NCBI GenBank assembly: GCA_900755035.1
Contig: CAAEEZ010000016.1
Span: forward strand, 124,001 to 188,000
Direction of reading: 5' to 3'
DNA length: 64,000 nucleotides
DNA from: Clostridia bacterium
Lineage (GTDB): Bacteria > Bacillota > Clostridia > Christensenellales > CAAEEZ01
Made by a program: the position numbers and the translations under genes. Under the pieces are notes generated by a model. It was not told where the DNA came from, did no database searches, and saw nothing but the letters and a program-made list of their open reading frames with translations. Below are positions 9,501 through 17,775 of this stretch, one piece after another. Position 1 is the first letter of the stretch, and the number at the start of each line of letters is the position of its first letter.

Positions 9501-9801
9501 AATAAAGTCTCCTTTATTTAATTATACAATAAATAAACAAACGAATAAATATTAAAAAGTATCATAAATAAAACAAGTTTATAGTTTTATTAGATATTAT
9601 TTATTATTTTATATATAACATATAGATAATATTATTAAAAAACAATTTTATAATTATAACGTTATATTGTAAAAATAAATAACGATAAAGTTAGAAACCT
9701 CAGTAAATACTATATATTAAGGCTAAAATTTTTTTCACTAAGTAGTAACGAATAATATAATTAAATAAAAATATTATAAAAAATAAACGTTAAAACAACT
9801 A
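9501..9801. other. AT-rich gap without recognised gene
   Basis: About 300 bases of mostly A and T between the uncharacterised gene and the tRNA terminator. It must contain the promoter of the minus-strand gene ending at 9000. I see no open reading frame, repeat or RNA motif in it. Confidence 0.5.
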
Positions 9802-9840
9802 AAATAAAAATGCGACTATAAGTAAATCTTATAATCGCAT
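9802..9840 (-). terminator. tRNA-Glu terminator
   Basis: Immediately 3' of the tRNA on the minus strand, an ATGCGATTATAAG / CTTATAGTCGCAT stem is followed by TTTTTATTTTA. This is an intrinsic terminator for a single-tRNA transcript. Confidence 0.75.
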
Positions 9841-9845
9841 ATATT

Positions 9846-9921
9846 TGGCACCCTTAGCGGGGTTCGAACCCGCGATACCGGCGTGAGAGGCCAGCGTCCT
9901 AGACCGCTAGACTATAAGGGC
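9846..9921 (-). tRNA. tRNA-Glu (anticodon CTC)
   Basis: A 76-base cloverleaf on the minus strand. The acceptor stem is GCCCTTA / TAAGGGT, the discriminator is G, and CCA is encoded. The anticodon arm CTGGC-CTCTCAC-GCCGG gives anticodon CTC, reading GAG. The T arm GCGGGTTCGAACCCCGC is perfect. It stands alone with its own terminator. CTC is the minor glutamate isoacceptor in AT-rich genomes, so a TTC isoacceptor is expected elsewhere. Confidence 0.95.
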
Positions 9922-9998
9922 ACGTCCAACGATAAATAATATATCATAAAAAAGGCATGTTTTCAACTATTTTTAGGCTGTTTTAATAAAATTTTTAT

Positions 9999-11006
9999 TT
10001 ACGCTTTAATTTCTATAAAAACAAAGTCTTTATTATTTTGTTTATATGCGTCTAATAAATCACTTGGAACGCTAATTTTAAGCTCCTTACTACAATTCTT
10101 AAACACGTTATCTAATTTAAGAACAGTGGTAGAATTAAGAGTAACGGATTTAAGTTTGGTGCAGTCGATAAAAGCGTTTCTATATAAATTAGTAACGGAC
10201 GAAGGAATATTTATTGATTCTATACTGCTTGCAGCAAAAGCCCCTTCACCGATTTCTTTAAGCGAAGAATTATTTTCAAAGGTTACAACCTTTAATTTTC
10301 CGTTATAAGCAAACGCCTGCTTATTTATTTTAGTTACCGAGTGTGGTATAGTTATACTTTCAATACTACCGCATAGCGTTAAAAAACGAGCAGGTATAAC
10401 GTTTGTATTTGGTAAAATCACGCTTGTAAGATTTGAGCAAGCGGTAATTTTAACTTTTTCAATACTTAGTAGTTTAGATAAATCTATACTTTTGATATTA
10501 TCGCACGTAATATATAAATTATCTACTATAACGTTGTCCATAAAAGACAAAGAATTAAGCCAAGAGTAACTAATTGAATTTATATTTACGTTTTTTACGT
10601 TATACGTTTTTCCGTTTACAGAAAGCGTGTTTGGAATAACGACGTCGTGATTTTGCGGGCAGTTTAATAGATTAGTAATAGTTAAGGTATCGTCGTCGTT
10701 AATAGTATAATCAAAAATACCTTTTCTAAATTTTGCGTATAAAGTAAGGTTTTTAGTAGGTTTTACGGGGAAAACTACGGGATTGCCACTGAAATCTTCG
10801 TTGTAGTACCAATTTTCAAAATAGTAATCTTTTTTTGAAGTAATAGGTTTTTTACTTAAAAAAGACGTGGTAACGCTTTCAACTGTCGTTCCACCGTTTA
10901 CTTCAAAAGTAATAGTATATTTTATCTCTTCCTGATTGTTACAGCCTGCAAAACAAAAAGCGACGGTAATTAAAGTAAACAATAATAATATAAGTTTTTT
11001 CTTCAT
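9999..11006 (-). CDS. Lipoprotein with InlB-type repeat and BspA-like leucine-rich repeats
   Basis: The N-terminus is a lipoprotein signal: two to three lysines, a hydrophobic stretch and the lipobox FAGC with Cys near residue 21, so it is probably anchored to the outer face of the membrane. Residues ~30-95 resemble a Listeria-Bacteroides (InlB B) repeat (FEVNGGTTVESV, then YFENWYYN, LTLYAKF). Residues ~150-320 are LRR_5/BspA-type repeats with the recurring pattern of SxTIPxSVTxIxxxAF and LKxVTFxxN. Such proteins are surface adhesins or binding proteins in gut Firmicutes. The ligand cannot be told. It lies downstream of the parB terminator as a single transcript unit. Confidence 0.85.
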   Translation of the reverse strand: MKKKLILLLFTLITVAFCFAGCNNQEEIKYTITFEVNGGTTVESVTTSFLSKKPITSKKDYYFENWYYNEDFSGNPVVFPVKPTKNLTLYAKFRKGIFDYTINDDDTLTITNLLNCPQNHDVVIPNTLSVNGKTYNVKNVNINSISYSWLNSLSFMDNVIVDNLYITCDNIKSIDLSKLLSIEKVKITACSNLTSVILPNTNVIPARFLTLCGSIESITIPHSVTKINKQAFAYNGKLKVVTFENNSSLKEIGEGAFAASSIESINIPSSVTNLYRNAFIDCTKLKSVTLNSTTVLKLDNVFKNCSKELKISVPSDLLDAYKQNNKDFVFIEIKA

Positions 11007-11068
11007 AGTATCCTCGTAAATTCTTGTAAATATATTATATCACAAAACTGAAAATTTACAAAAACGAT

Positions 11069-11099
11069 AAATAAAAAACTCTCGCAAAGCAAGAGTTTT
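11069..11099 (-). terminator. parB terminator
   Basis: AAAACTCTTGC, a short loop and GCGAGAGTTTT followed by TTATT on the minus strand, directly after the parB stop. It isolates parAB from the downstream lipoprotein gene. Confidence 0.8.
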
Positions 11100-11103
11100 G
11101 ATA

Positions 11104-12006
11104 TTAGACTTCTCTATTTATATCCTTTCTAAGTTTTTCGATTATGTCGTAGATACGTTGCAAATCGTCCTCGTTGTAATAATCTATGTAAATTCTACCT
11201 TTTTGGTTGTTTCCAAGTGCTTTTACTTTCGTTCCAAAAATACGCTTCATATCGTTTATAAGTTCCTTAACTTCCTTCGATTGAGCCTCTTTTTTTCTTG
11301 GTCCTTGCGGAATAAGTTTCCTATTAAAGAAAAGTTTTACCTGGGTTTCAAGTTGGCGAACACTCATTTTATTATCAGCGGCTTGCTCTGCAAGTTTTAC
11401 TTGGAAAGCCTTGTCGTCAACTACTACTAGCGCCCTTGCGTGGCCTGCTGATAGTCTACCCTCTCTTACCATATCAATTACAGGTTTTTCAAGGGTTAGT
11501 AGACGTAAAGTATTAGTAATTCCCGGTCTACTTTTGCCTATTTTAGACGCAACTTGCTCTTGGGTAAGGTTGTGGCTAACCATTAGTTCTTGAATAGCCT
11601 CAGCCGCTTCTATTGGGTTTAAGTCCTCCCTTTGCAAGTTTTCGATAAGCGCAATTTCTTGTACTTCTTGGTTGGTCAGTTCTTTAATTACGGCAGGAAC
11701 GACGGTTAGACCTGCAAGTTTTGCTGCTCTAAACCTTCTTTCGCCCGCAATTATTAGATATCTTTCGCCCGTTTGAAGAAGAATAAGCGGTTGGATAATG
11801 CCGTAATGCTTAATAGACTCCGCCAAATCTTTAAGGGCGTCCTCGTCAAAATATTTTCTTGGTTGGTTAGGGTTGGTATCTATCAAATTGATATCAACGT
11901 CGTCTAATTGTTTTTTAATAATGGTTTTGGTTTCGATAAAGTCGTCGTCTAAAATGTCGCTAAATAATGCGTTAAGACCTTTTCCTAGTGGATTTTTTTC
12001 AGACAT
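11104..12006 (-). CDS. parB: Chromosome-partitioning protein ParB
   Basis: CTP-dependent DNA clamp that loads at parS and spreads to organise the origin region. The 300-residue protein has the ParB/Srx N-terminal domain with LIDTNPNQPRKYFDEDAL and GERRFRAAKLAG (the CTPase motif region), then a helix-turn-helix LTQEQVASKIGKSRPGITN, and a C-terminal dimerisation region. It is 8 bp after parA. parS-like sites are at 15678-15795, about 3.7 kb away. Noc is the alternative ParB paralogue, but the pairing with parA and the presence of parS sites favour ParB. Confidence 0.95.
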   Translation of the reverse strand: MSEKNPLGKGLNALFSDILDDDFIETKTIIKKQLDDVDINLIDTNPNQPRKYFDEDALKDLAESIKHYGIIQPLILLQTGERYLIIAGERRFRAAKLAGLTVVPAVIKELTNQEVQEIALIENLQREDLNPIEAAEAIQELMVSHNLTQEQVASKIGKSRPGITNTLRLLTLEKPVIDMVREGRLSAGHARALVVVDDKAFQVKLAEQAADNKMSVRQLETQVKLFFNRKLIPQGPRKKEAQSKEVKELINDMKRIFGTKVKALGNNQKGRIYIDYYNEDDLQRIYDIIEKLRKDINREV

Positions 12007-12014
12007 AGTTCACC

Positions 12015-12794
12015 TCAGTTTTTTGCTTGACGTTTAATAAATTCTATAGTTAGTTTAGTATAAGCAATAGCACCGTTGCAAGATTTATCGTACACTACGA
12101 TAGGTTTTCCGTAACTTGGCGCTTCTGCTAGTTTTACGTTTCGTGGAATTTTGGTTTCGTACACAACGTTGCCGAAGAATTTTCGTATTTCGTCTTCTAC
12201 TTGGAAAGAAAGTTTCGACCTACTGTCGAACATAGTTAGTACAACTCCCTCTATTTCCAAATCTTTGTTAAGGAATTTTTTAACTATACGAACGGTATTT
12301 ATCAGTTGCGACAAACCTTCAAGCGCATAAAATTCGCATTGAATAGGAATTATTAGTGAATCGCTTGCGGTAAGAGAGTTTAACGTAAGTAGTCCAAGAG
12401 AAGGCGGACAATCCAAAACTATGTAGTCGAACATATCTTTTACAGGGGCAATTTTTTGTTTTAAGATTTTCTCTCTGCCCTTTTCTATTCCTGCAAGTTC
12501 TATTTCAGCGCCCGCTAGGTCTATATTAGAAGGCAAAATAGACAAATTAGGAACGGAAGTTTCCTGTAAAACGCCGTCGTCTAAAATAGATTTGTCAGTA
12601 CATAATAAATTGTATACCGAGAAGGAATTTTTGGATTTTTTTGCGCCAAGACCACTACTTGCGTTGCCTTGTGGGTCCATGTCGATTAAAAGAACCTTTT
12701 TACCTGCAATAGCAAGGTATGCAGCAACGTTTACGCAGGTAGTCGTTTTACCAACGCCACCTTTTTGGTTGGTGAAAGTGATAATTTTTCCCAT
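12015..12794 (-). CDS. parA: Chromosome-partitioning ATPase ParA (Soj)
   Basis: MinD/ParA-type ATPase of 259 residues. It begins MGKIITFTNQKGGVGKTT with the deviant Walker A KGGVGKTT at residues 10-17, and has DMDPQGNASSGLG and VLDCPPSLG (Walker A' and B). It partners ParB for origin segregation and, in Bacillus, also modulates DnaA. It is in an operon with parB, downstream of rsmG after a 132-bp gap. In the usual gene order rsmG-parA-parB continues from mnmG. Here the trio stands apart on the opposite strand. Confidence 0.96.
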   Translation of the reverse strand: MGKIITFTNQKGGVGKTTTCVNVAAYLAIAGKKVLLIDMDPQGNASSGLGAKKSKNSFSVYNLLCTDKSILDDGVLQETSVPNLSILPSNIDLAGAEIELAGIEKGREKILKQKIAPVKDMFDYIVLDCPPSLGLLTLNSLTASDSLIIPIQCEFYALEGLSQLINTVRIVKKFLNKDLEIEGVVLTMFDSRSKLSFQVEDEIRKFFGNVVYETKIPRNVKLAEAPSYGKPIVVYDKSCNGAIAYTKLTIEFIKRQAKN

Positions 12795-12926
12795 TAAAAC
12801 CTCTTACTTTTGATTTACTATATATAATTATATCATTTTTTAGAATAAAATAAAGCAAAAAATACCATCTAACTATTTTTATTTCATTTATATTAAAAAA
12901 ATAGCAAAAATTATTAACATTATTGA

Positions 12927-13622
12927 TTATAGAGGGCTTAATTTCGGCTTGTTTTTATCCCTTGGATATAACTTATCTGTTTTTGCCTCTTTTTTAATAA
13001 CGACAAGCGTTCTATTGTAGTCTGTTTCAGGCAAAGTAAACTTGTCTATCTCTATAATTTTAGCGTGCAATTTAGATAGTGCGTATTTAGCGTTTGCAAT
13101 TTCTTCGTCGGCGTTGCCTTTGTATGCTACGAAAATGCCACCGACTTTAAGAAGTGGAACGGCGTACTCGATAAGGGTATTAAGCGATGCAACTGCCCTT
13201 GCAACCACCACGTCGAAACTCTCTCTAAAATCCTTTCTAGCAGCCTCTTCTGCCCGTAAATGATAGGCTTTTATACTGCTAAGCCCAAGCAAATTAACGG
13301 TGTCGTTTAGAAAAACCACCCTTTTATTTAGGCTGTCTATAAGTGTGAAATCAAGGTCTTGCCTAACTATTTTTAATGGTATACTAGGAAATCCTGCGCC
13401 TGCTCCAATATCGCAAACTTTTGCGTTTTCACCTATAAATTTTTGCCCTGCAATGCTATCGATAATATGCTTGTCTACAAACTCATTTTCTTCCAAAATC
13501 GAGGTTAAATTGCAAGTTTGGTTGCGTAAAACTACGTTTTGGTAATATTTATTAAAAAGTTCGTTTTGGTTTTCGCTGATATTTATATCTAATTTAGACG
13601 CTTTTTCTATTAGTTTTTCCAT
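12927..13622 (-). CDS. rsmG: 16S rRNA (guanine-527-N7)-methyltransferase
   Basis: S-adenosylmethionine-dependent methyltransferase that modifies G527 of 16S rRNA. The 231-residue length fits. The SAM-binding glycine loop is VCDIGAGAGFPSIPLKI, followed by FTLIDSLNKRVVFLNDT. The tail is lysine-rich. It is divergent from mtnN with 89 bp between starts. It is not next to mnmG, its usual neighbour. Confidence 0.95.
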   Translation of the reverse strand: MEKLIEKASKLDINISENQNELFNKYYQNVVLRNQTCNLTSILEENEFVDKHIIDSIAGQKFIGENAKVCDIGAGAGFPSIPLKIVRQDLDFTLIDSLNKRVVFLNDTVNLLGLSSIKAYHLRAEEAARKDFRESFDVVVARAVASLNTLIEYAVPLLKVGGIFVAYKGNADEEIANAKYALSKLHAKIIEIDKFTLPETDYNRTLVVIKKEAKTDKLYPRDKNKPKLSPL

Positions 13623-13711
13623 TATCTTTCCTTAAATTTTTTACTTTATATTATTATACCATTTATTTTTCGTTTTTACAAACTTGTGATATAATAAATC
13701 GTGAGGTAAAT

Positions 13712-14404
13712 ATGAAACGAATAGGAATAATAGTTGCTATGAAGTCCGAATTTGAGGCTTTGTACGACAAAATAGGCGAAAAACAAGAAAGTATACGAGT
13801 AGGCAGTAGAGAAATTTATCATTACGTAAACGGTAAACTTGATTTGTACGTTACCGATACTGCCGAAGGTGAAATTGCAGCCACTATGATGACGCAATAT
13901 TTAATCACGAAATTCGGCGTGGAAATGATACTTAATTTTGGGCTATGCGGTTCGCTAAAACCCGAGTACAAATGTAAGGACCTTGTGCTAGTAAAAGAAA
14001 TGGTACACTTTGATTTTGATATCACAGCCCTAAATCCAGAAATGAAAGTTGGCGAGTACCCAGATAGAGAAAGTATCTACTTTACAACCGACGAAACTCT
14101 AAGAAAAGAGGTGCTAAAACTAGAAAACATCAAGGAAGTTAGGGTTGCCTCGTCCGACAAATTTATCGGCGAAGAAAGCAAAAAACAATGGCTTATCAGG
14201 GACTTTGACGCCGACGTTTGCGAAATGGAAAGTGCAGGTATAGTAATTACTAGCGAGGCAAACGAAGTGCCGTGCCTACTTATTAAATGTATATCGGATA
14301 ACGCAAGCGACGATGCTAAATACGAATTTAGAGATATAGTTAAATCGGGCGTAAAAGAGTACGTAGACTTAATTATCAAACTGCTTAAAACTTTGCAAAA
14401 TTAG
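13712..14404 (+). CDS. mtnN: 5'-methylthioadenosine/S-adenosylhomocysteine nucleosidase
   Basis: Cleaves adenine from methylthioadenosine and S-adenosylhomocysteine. The 230 residues show the family features: GIIVAMKSEFEAL at the N-terminus, NFGLCGSL, the substrate loop CEMESAGI, and the catalytic aspartate region KCISDNASDDA. The gene is 10 bp upstream of luxS, so the pair forms a two-step pathway from S-adenosylhomocysteine to S-ribosylhomocysteine to homocysteine. A GTGAGG ribosome site precedes the ATG. Confidence 0.93.
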   Translation: MKRIGIIVAMKSEFEALYDKIGEKQESIRVGSREIYHYVNGKLDLYVTDTAEGEIAATMMTQYLITKFGVEMILNFGLCGSLKPEYKCKDLVLVKEMVHFDFDITALNPEMKVGEYPDRESIYFTTDETLRKEVLKLENIKEVRVASSDKFIGEESKKQWLIRDFDADVCEMESAGIVITSEANEVPCLLIKCISDNASDDAKYEFRDIVKSGVKEYVDLIIKLLKTLQN

Positions 14405-14414
14405 AGAGGATACT

Positions 14415-14849
14415 ATGGAAGAGTTAAAAAGAATTAAATCATTTACGATAGACCATACCGTTCACAAGGAAGGTTTTTATTTGTCAGGAGTTGCAAACGG
14501 TATTTTCACCTACGATCTTAGGTTCAAAAAGCCAAACGGTGGCAGTTACGTTCCTATTGATGCAATGCACACTATCGAACATTTGTTCGCAACCGTTGTA
14601 AGAAACAGCAACGTTCAAGACAAGGTAGTATATTTTGGACCTATGGGTTGCAGAACGGGTTTTTACCTATTGCTACTAGGTATAGATAAGGATGAAGCAA
14701 GGCAACTGACTATAAATTGTATGGAAAAATGTCTAGAACTTGACTATATTCCCGGTTGCTCCGAAATGGAGTGCGGTAACTACAAGGAGCACGACCTACA
14801 AAAAGCCAAGGAAGAAATACAAAAATATCTTAGTGTGCTAAAAGCATAG
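14415..14849 (+). CDS. luxS: S-ribosylhomocysteine lyase (AI-2 synthase)
   Basis: Metalloenzyme converting S-ribosylhomocysteine to homocysteine and 4,5-dihydroxy-2,3-pentanedione, the AI-2 precursor. The 144-residue protein keeps the metal ligands His52 and His56 (HTIEH) and Cys120 (MECGNY), and the catalytic Cys79 (GCRTGF). AGAGGATACT is the ribosome site. Transcription probably continues ~150 bases to the terminator at 14999. Whether AI-2 is used as a signal here cannot be told. Recycling of the activated methyl cycle is sufficient reason for the pair. Confidence 0.95.
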   Translation: MEELKRIKSFTIDHTVHKEGFYLSGVANGIFTYDLRFKKPNGGSYVPIDAMHTIEHLFATVVRNSNVQDKVVYFGPMGCRTGFYLLLLGIDKDEARQLTINCMEKCLELDYIPGCSEMECGNYKEHDLQKAKEEIQKYLSVLKA

Positions 14850-14998
14850 TACTAAAAGTTAGGTTATTTGCAAAGTTAAAAAAAGTTTTATTGAAAAAAA
14901 CTTGTAAATTGCAAATATAATTTTACAATAATAATATAAGAAACAATTTTAGAAACGCAAGACGCTAATTAAAACTAAATATAAGTAAAAATACAATT

Positions 14999-15025
14999 AA
15001 AGACTACTTTCGTGGTCTTTTTTTG
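14999..15025 (+). terminator. luxS terminator
   Basis: AAAGACTAC, a short loop and GTGGTCTTT running into a T-tract. This is an intrinsic terminator ~150 bases after the luxS stop. The 14850-14998 trailer shows no other clear structure. Confidence 0.8.
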
Positions 15026-15677
15026 TTTTTAATTTACACGAAGCGTAATATATTTGCTAATTATAATTAGAAAAAAATAAATAAAATTTTCAAGGAGCAG
15101 TTAAATAAACGAATAAAACAAGGGGATAGTGTCTTGGTTTAACGTGAATATAGGTATGGTTTAGCGTAAAGTAATGAATAAATACACGAAAAGGTGTATA
15201 TTAATTCTTTGCATTGAGAATATTATTAAACGTTTTCCAAACAACGTATCTAATATAGACGTTTGGCTGTGAAAAATGCTTAAAATATCCTAAAATCGTA
15301 TAAAAGTGCATCAAAATTAGCAAAATTGCAGCAATTTTTAATATTTTATTGTATTGTGAAACAAATATATAAAAATATGCAAAAAAAGTATATAAATACA
15401 AAAATTTATTAAAAAACACGAATAATATTAGTATTTTTATTAAAAAATATGCATTTTTATTAAATATATGAATATTTGTTAATTTGTTAAACATTTTCCA
15501 TAATTTTTTCAATGAGCAAAACAGCAAAAAATTAATAAAAATTTTCAAGGAGCAAAATCGGTTATTTATTTTGCATACCAAAATAATGTATAAAACATAC
15601 GATAATATACATAAATACGGTAAAATATACATATATTATGTATAAAATAAGAAAATATACATATATAATGAATAGAT

Positions 15678-15795
15678 TGTTTAACGTGAAACGATCGAGC
15701 GATGGGGCGTTGTTCCATGTGAAACATATGCTTTTTGATTATGAAAACAATTAATAGTAAGTTAGATAAAAGCTTATATTGTTCCACGTGAAACA
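15678..15795. promoter_or_regulatory. parS: parS cluster (ParB-binding sites)
   Basis: Three 16-bp sites: TGTTTAACGTGAAACG (15678-15693), TGTTCCATGTGAAACA (15711-15726) and TGTTCCACGTGAAACA (15780-15795). The third matches the Bacillus parS consensus TGTTNCACGTGAAACA exactly. The second differs at one core base and the first at two. The spacing is 33 and 69 bp. ParB is encoded 3.7 kb to the left. Confidence 0.9.
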
Positions 15796-15892
15796 ATTAT
15801 ATAAAATATATAAAAATTAAGATTAAATTAAATAAAATTATTAGTGAAAGATTGAATAACCTATAATATAAATTTGAAAAAGAATAAAAATT

Positions 15893-15933
15893 TGTGGATA
15901 AGTTAATAATATTGTGGATAAAAATGTGGATAA
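15893..15933 (-). promoter_or_regulatory. Cluster of three perfect DnaA boxes
   Basis: Three copies of TGTGGATAA (TTATCCACA on the minus strand) at 15893-15901, 15913-15921 and 15925-15933, with start-to-start spacings of 20 and 12 bp and all in the same orientation. They lie about 100 bp from the parS sites and 8.4 kb from the dnaA-dnaN boxes. They may be an origin sub-region or a DnaA-titration element. Confidence 0.85.
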
Positions 15934-17501
15934 TAAGAAAATTGTAACATTGGGAAAATAAAATTAAAGCTAAAAATAAGAATAAATACAAAAAATAATA
16001 CACACGAATAATAAGACCAAAGGAATAAAATAATAAAATATTGCGTGTTTGGTAGAACGTATGTGAAAAAGTACAAAAAGTATTATAATTGTAAATAAAT
16101 CAAGGAATTTTGTAATGCAAATATATTTTGATACGGTTTGGTAATAAGTTTGAAATTATAAATACGTTTACGTCTTGTTTCTTCCAGAAAGAGAAGCAAA
16201 ATACTTAATCGTTTGTAATTAGATGTTTAATTTTATAAATATATGTAGTTAATTGTAAAATAAAGCATATTAGTGAAGGAAAATACGTATAAAGTGTGTA
16301 AGTAATATCAAAATGCAGATGTTCAAATAACATAGAAACGTTTATAAAAAAGTAAATATGTTCTGTTGGTCAATGCAAAGATAAGAACGTACAGCGGTCG
16401 AAGAATAGTTATAAGAAAATTAAAAGGGTGTATATTTATGCTATATGGTGCTTTATTGTATATATAAATGGCGTAAATATGCAAAAGGAGGTATATATAT
16501 TCAATACGGAAGGTGCTTCGGGTAGTAGTTACGTTGCGACCAAAAGACCTAATAGATATCGAAGAACCAAAGTTAATTATATGTTGATATATAAAATGAT
16601 TTGTTCTGGTGGAATAGTGTTTAGATTAGTATAGGATAAGCTTATTAAAAGGCTGGGTAATAAACTTTACAAATTTTTGCAGTTTGTTTGTATTTTATTA
16701 GATTTTTAGTATATTCGCTATAATAACGTCAAAAAGGTATAAATATATTTATTAGGCATCATAAAATATTTCAATTTATATATTTAACTATATATAATAA
16801 CCAAAAAATAACAAAAATGAATAATTTTATCCTGTTCGAGTATAAAAAATCACGTAGTTGAAGATTTTTAAGTTACAAATTTTAGAATTTTTAATTTTAA
16901 GATTATATTTTTATTAAATAATTTACTTTTACATTGGAAAAAAATTAGTAAATTGTATCATTAAGGAATAATTGGTATTTTTTATAATAATATATAGTTT
17001 TTTTAATAATTTGATGCCTAAATTATAAATTTTATTTAGTAATTTAATAAAATAATTAGTAAAATTTTATCCAAAAATATGGATATCTAAATTAAAATGA
17101 ATTATTTAGAATTTATTTATAAATTATTAAAGATTTTATATTTAATATCTAAAAAATTGATTATAAAAATAAATATAATTGAAAGATTTAATTGGTTAGA
17201 TTTTCTTTATATATTAGTGATTTTTATTTTTTTGATATCCAAAGTTATTATATAAAGAATTTTTTAATCGCTAGTTTTATTCCTGTTTTTATTGCAACGT
17301 ATAGCATCTTAATTATATATATGCAAATTGTAATATTTGCTAATTATAATTATCAAAAATGAATATATATAAATATTTCCTTAAATATTTTAATTAAAAA
17401 TGTATAAATATGCAATATTATTTATATTATAAAAAATAATAAATTTGTTATTTAATGAAATTTTTTTGTATATTTGGGGCTTATCTAAAGATAAAAAGTA
17501 G

Positions 17502-17529
17502 TTGACAATAACGATAATTGGGGTATAAT
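17502..17529 (+). promoter_or_regulatory. Promoter of the zeta-like gene
   Basis: TTGACA (17502-17507), a 16-bp spacer and TATAAT (17524-17529) match both sigma-A hexamers exactly. Transcription would begin near 17536, leaving a T-rich leader of about 240 bases before the ATG at 17776. An imperfect GTTCGATTGAAC palindrome lies just after the start point. Confidence 0.8.
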
Positions 17530-17775
17530 AAAGGTAGGTAGTAGTTCGATTGAACGTTTTACCGTTTGTATATTTTTAGATTTATTTATAAAGTTTTTGT
17601 TAAAAATTCATATTGCAAAGAAGAAGTTGATTTTAGTTTTTGTATTTATTTTAAGTTTTGATTAGGTTTATTGATTTTATTTTAATTTAATTTTTTATTT
17701 ATTTCCAAATAATCGTTTGTAATTTGTGTAGCATATTTCAAAATTTTATAATTTTTATTTTTAAGGAGTTACATT

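Larger units (their letters stand above)
15031..17501. other. Long gene-free AT-rich region beside parS and DnaA-box clusters
   Basis: About 2.5 kb without a credible gene. Reading frames here are low-complexity Phe/Tyr/Ile/Lys strings. It contains the parS cluster (15678-15795), the DnaA-box cluster (15893-15933), repeated copies of TTTTCAAGGAGCA (15087, 15542, and TTTTCAATGAGCA at 15506), and an extremely A+T-rich stretch (about 16670-17460). From about 15.66 kb rightwards the plus strand carries visibly more G than C in the lines I counted. An AGGAGG at ~16485 has no start codon at useful distance. I interpret the region as an origin/segregation locus (inference). Confidence 0.6.

Noticed and set aside
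15201..15632. 143-residue open frame on the minus strand
   Set aside because: Low-complexity Phe/Tyr/Ile/Leu/Lys string from AT-rich DNA, no ribosome site, and it runs beside parS sites in the gene-free region.
15566..16003. Open frames of 76 and 68 residues on the minus strand
   Set aside because: They run through the parS and DnaA-box clusters and have no start signal or recognisable sequence.
16428..16634. Short frame with an internal AGGAGG
   Set aside because: The AGGAGG lies inside the frame, not before its start, no ATG follows it at useful distance, and the product matches nothing I know.
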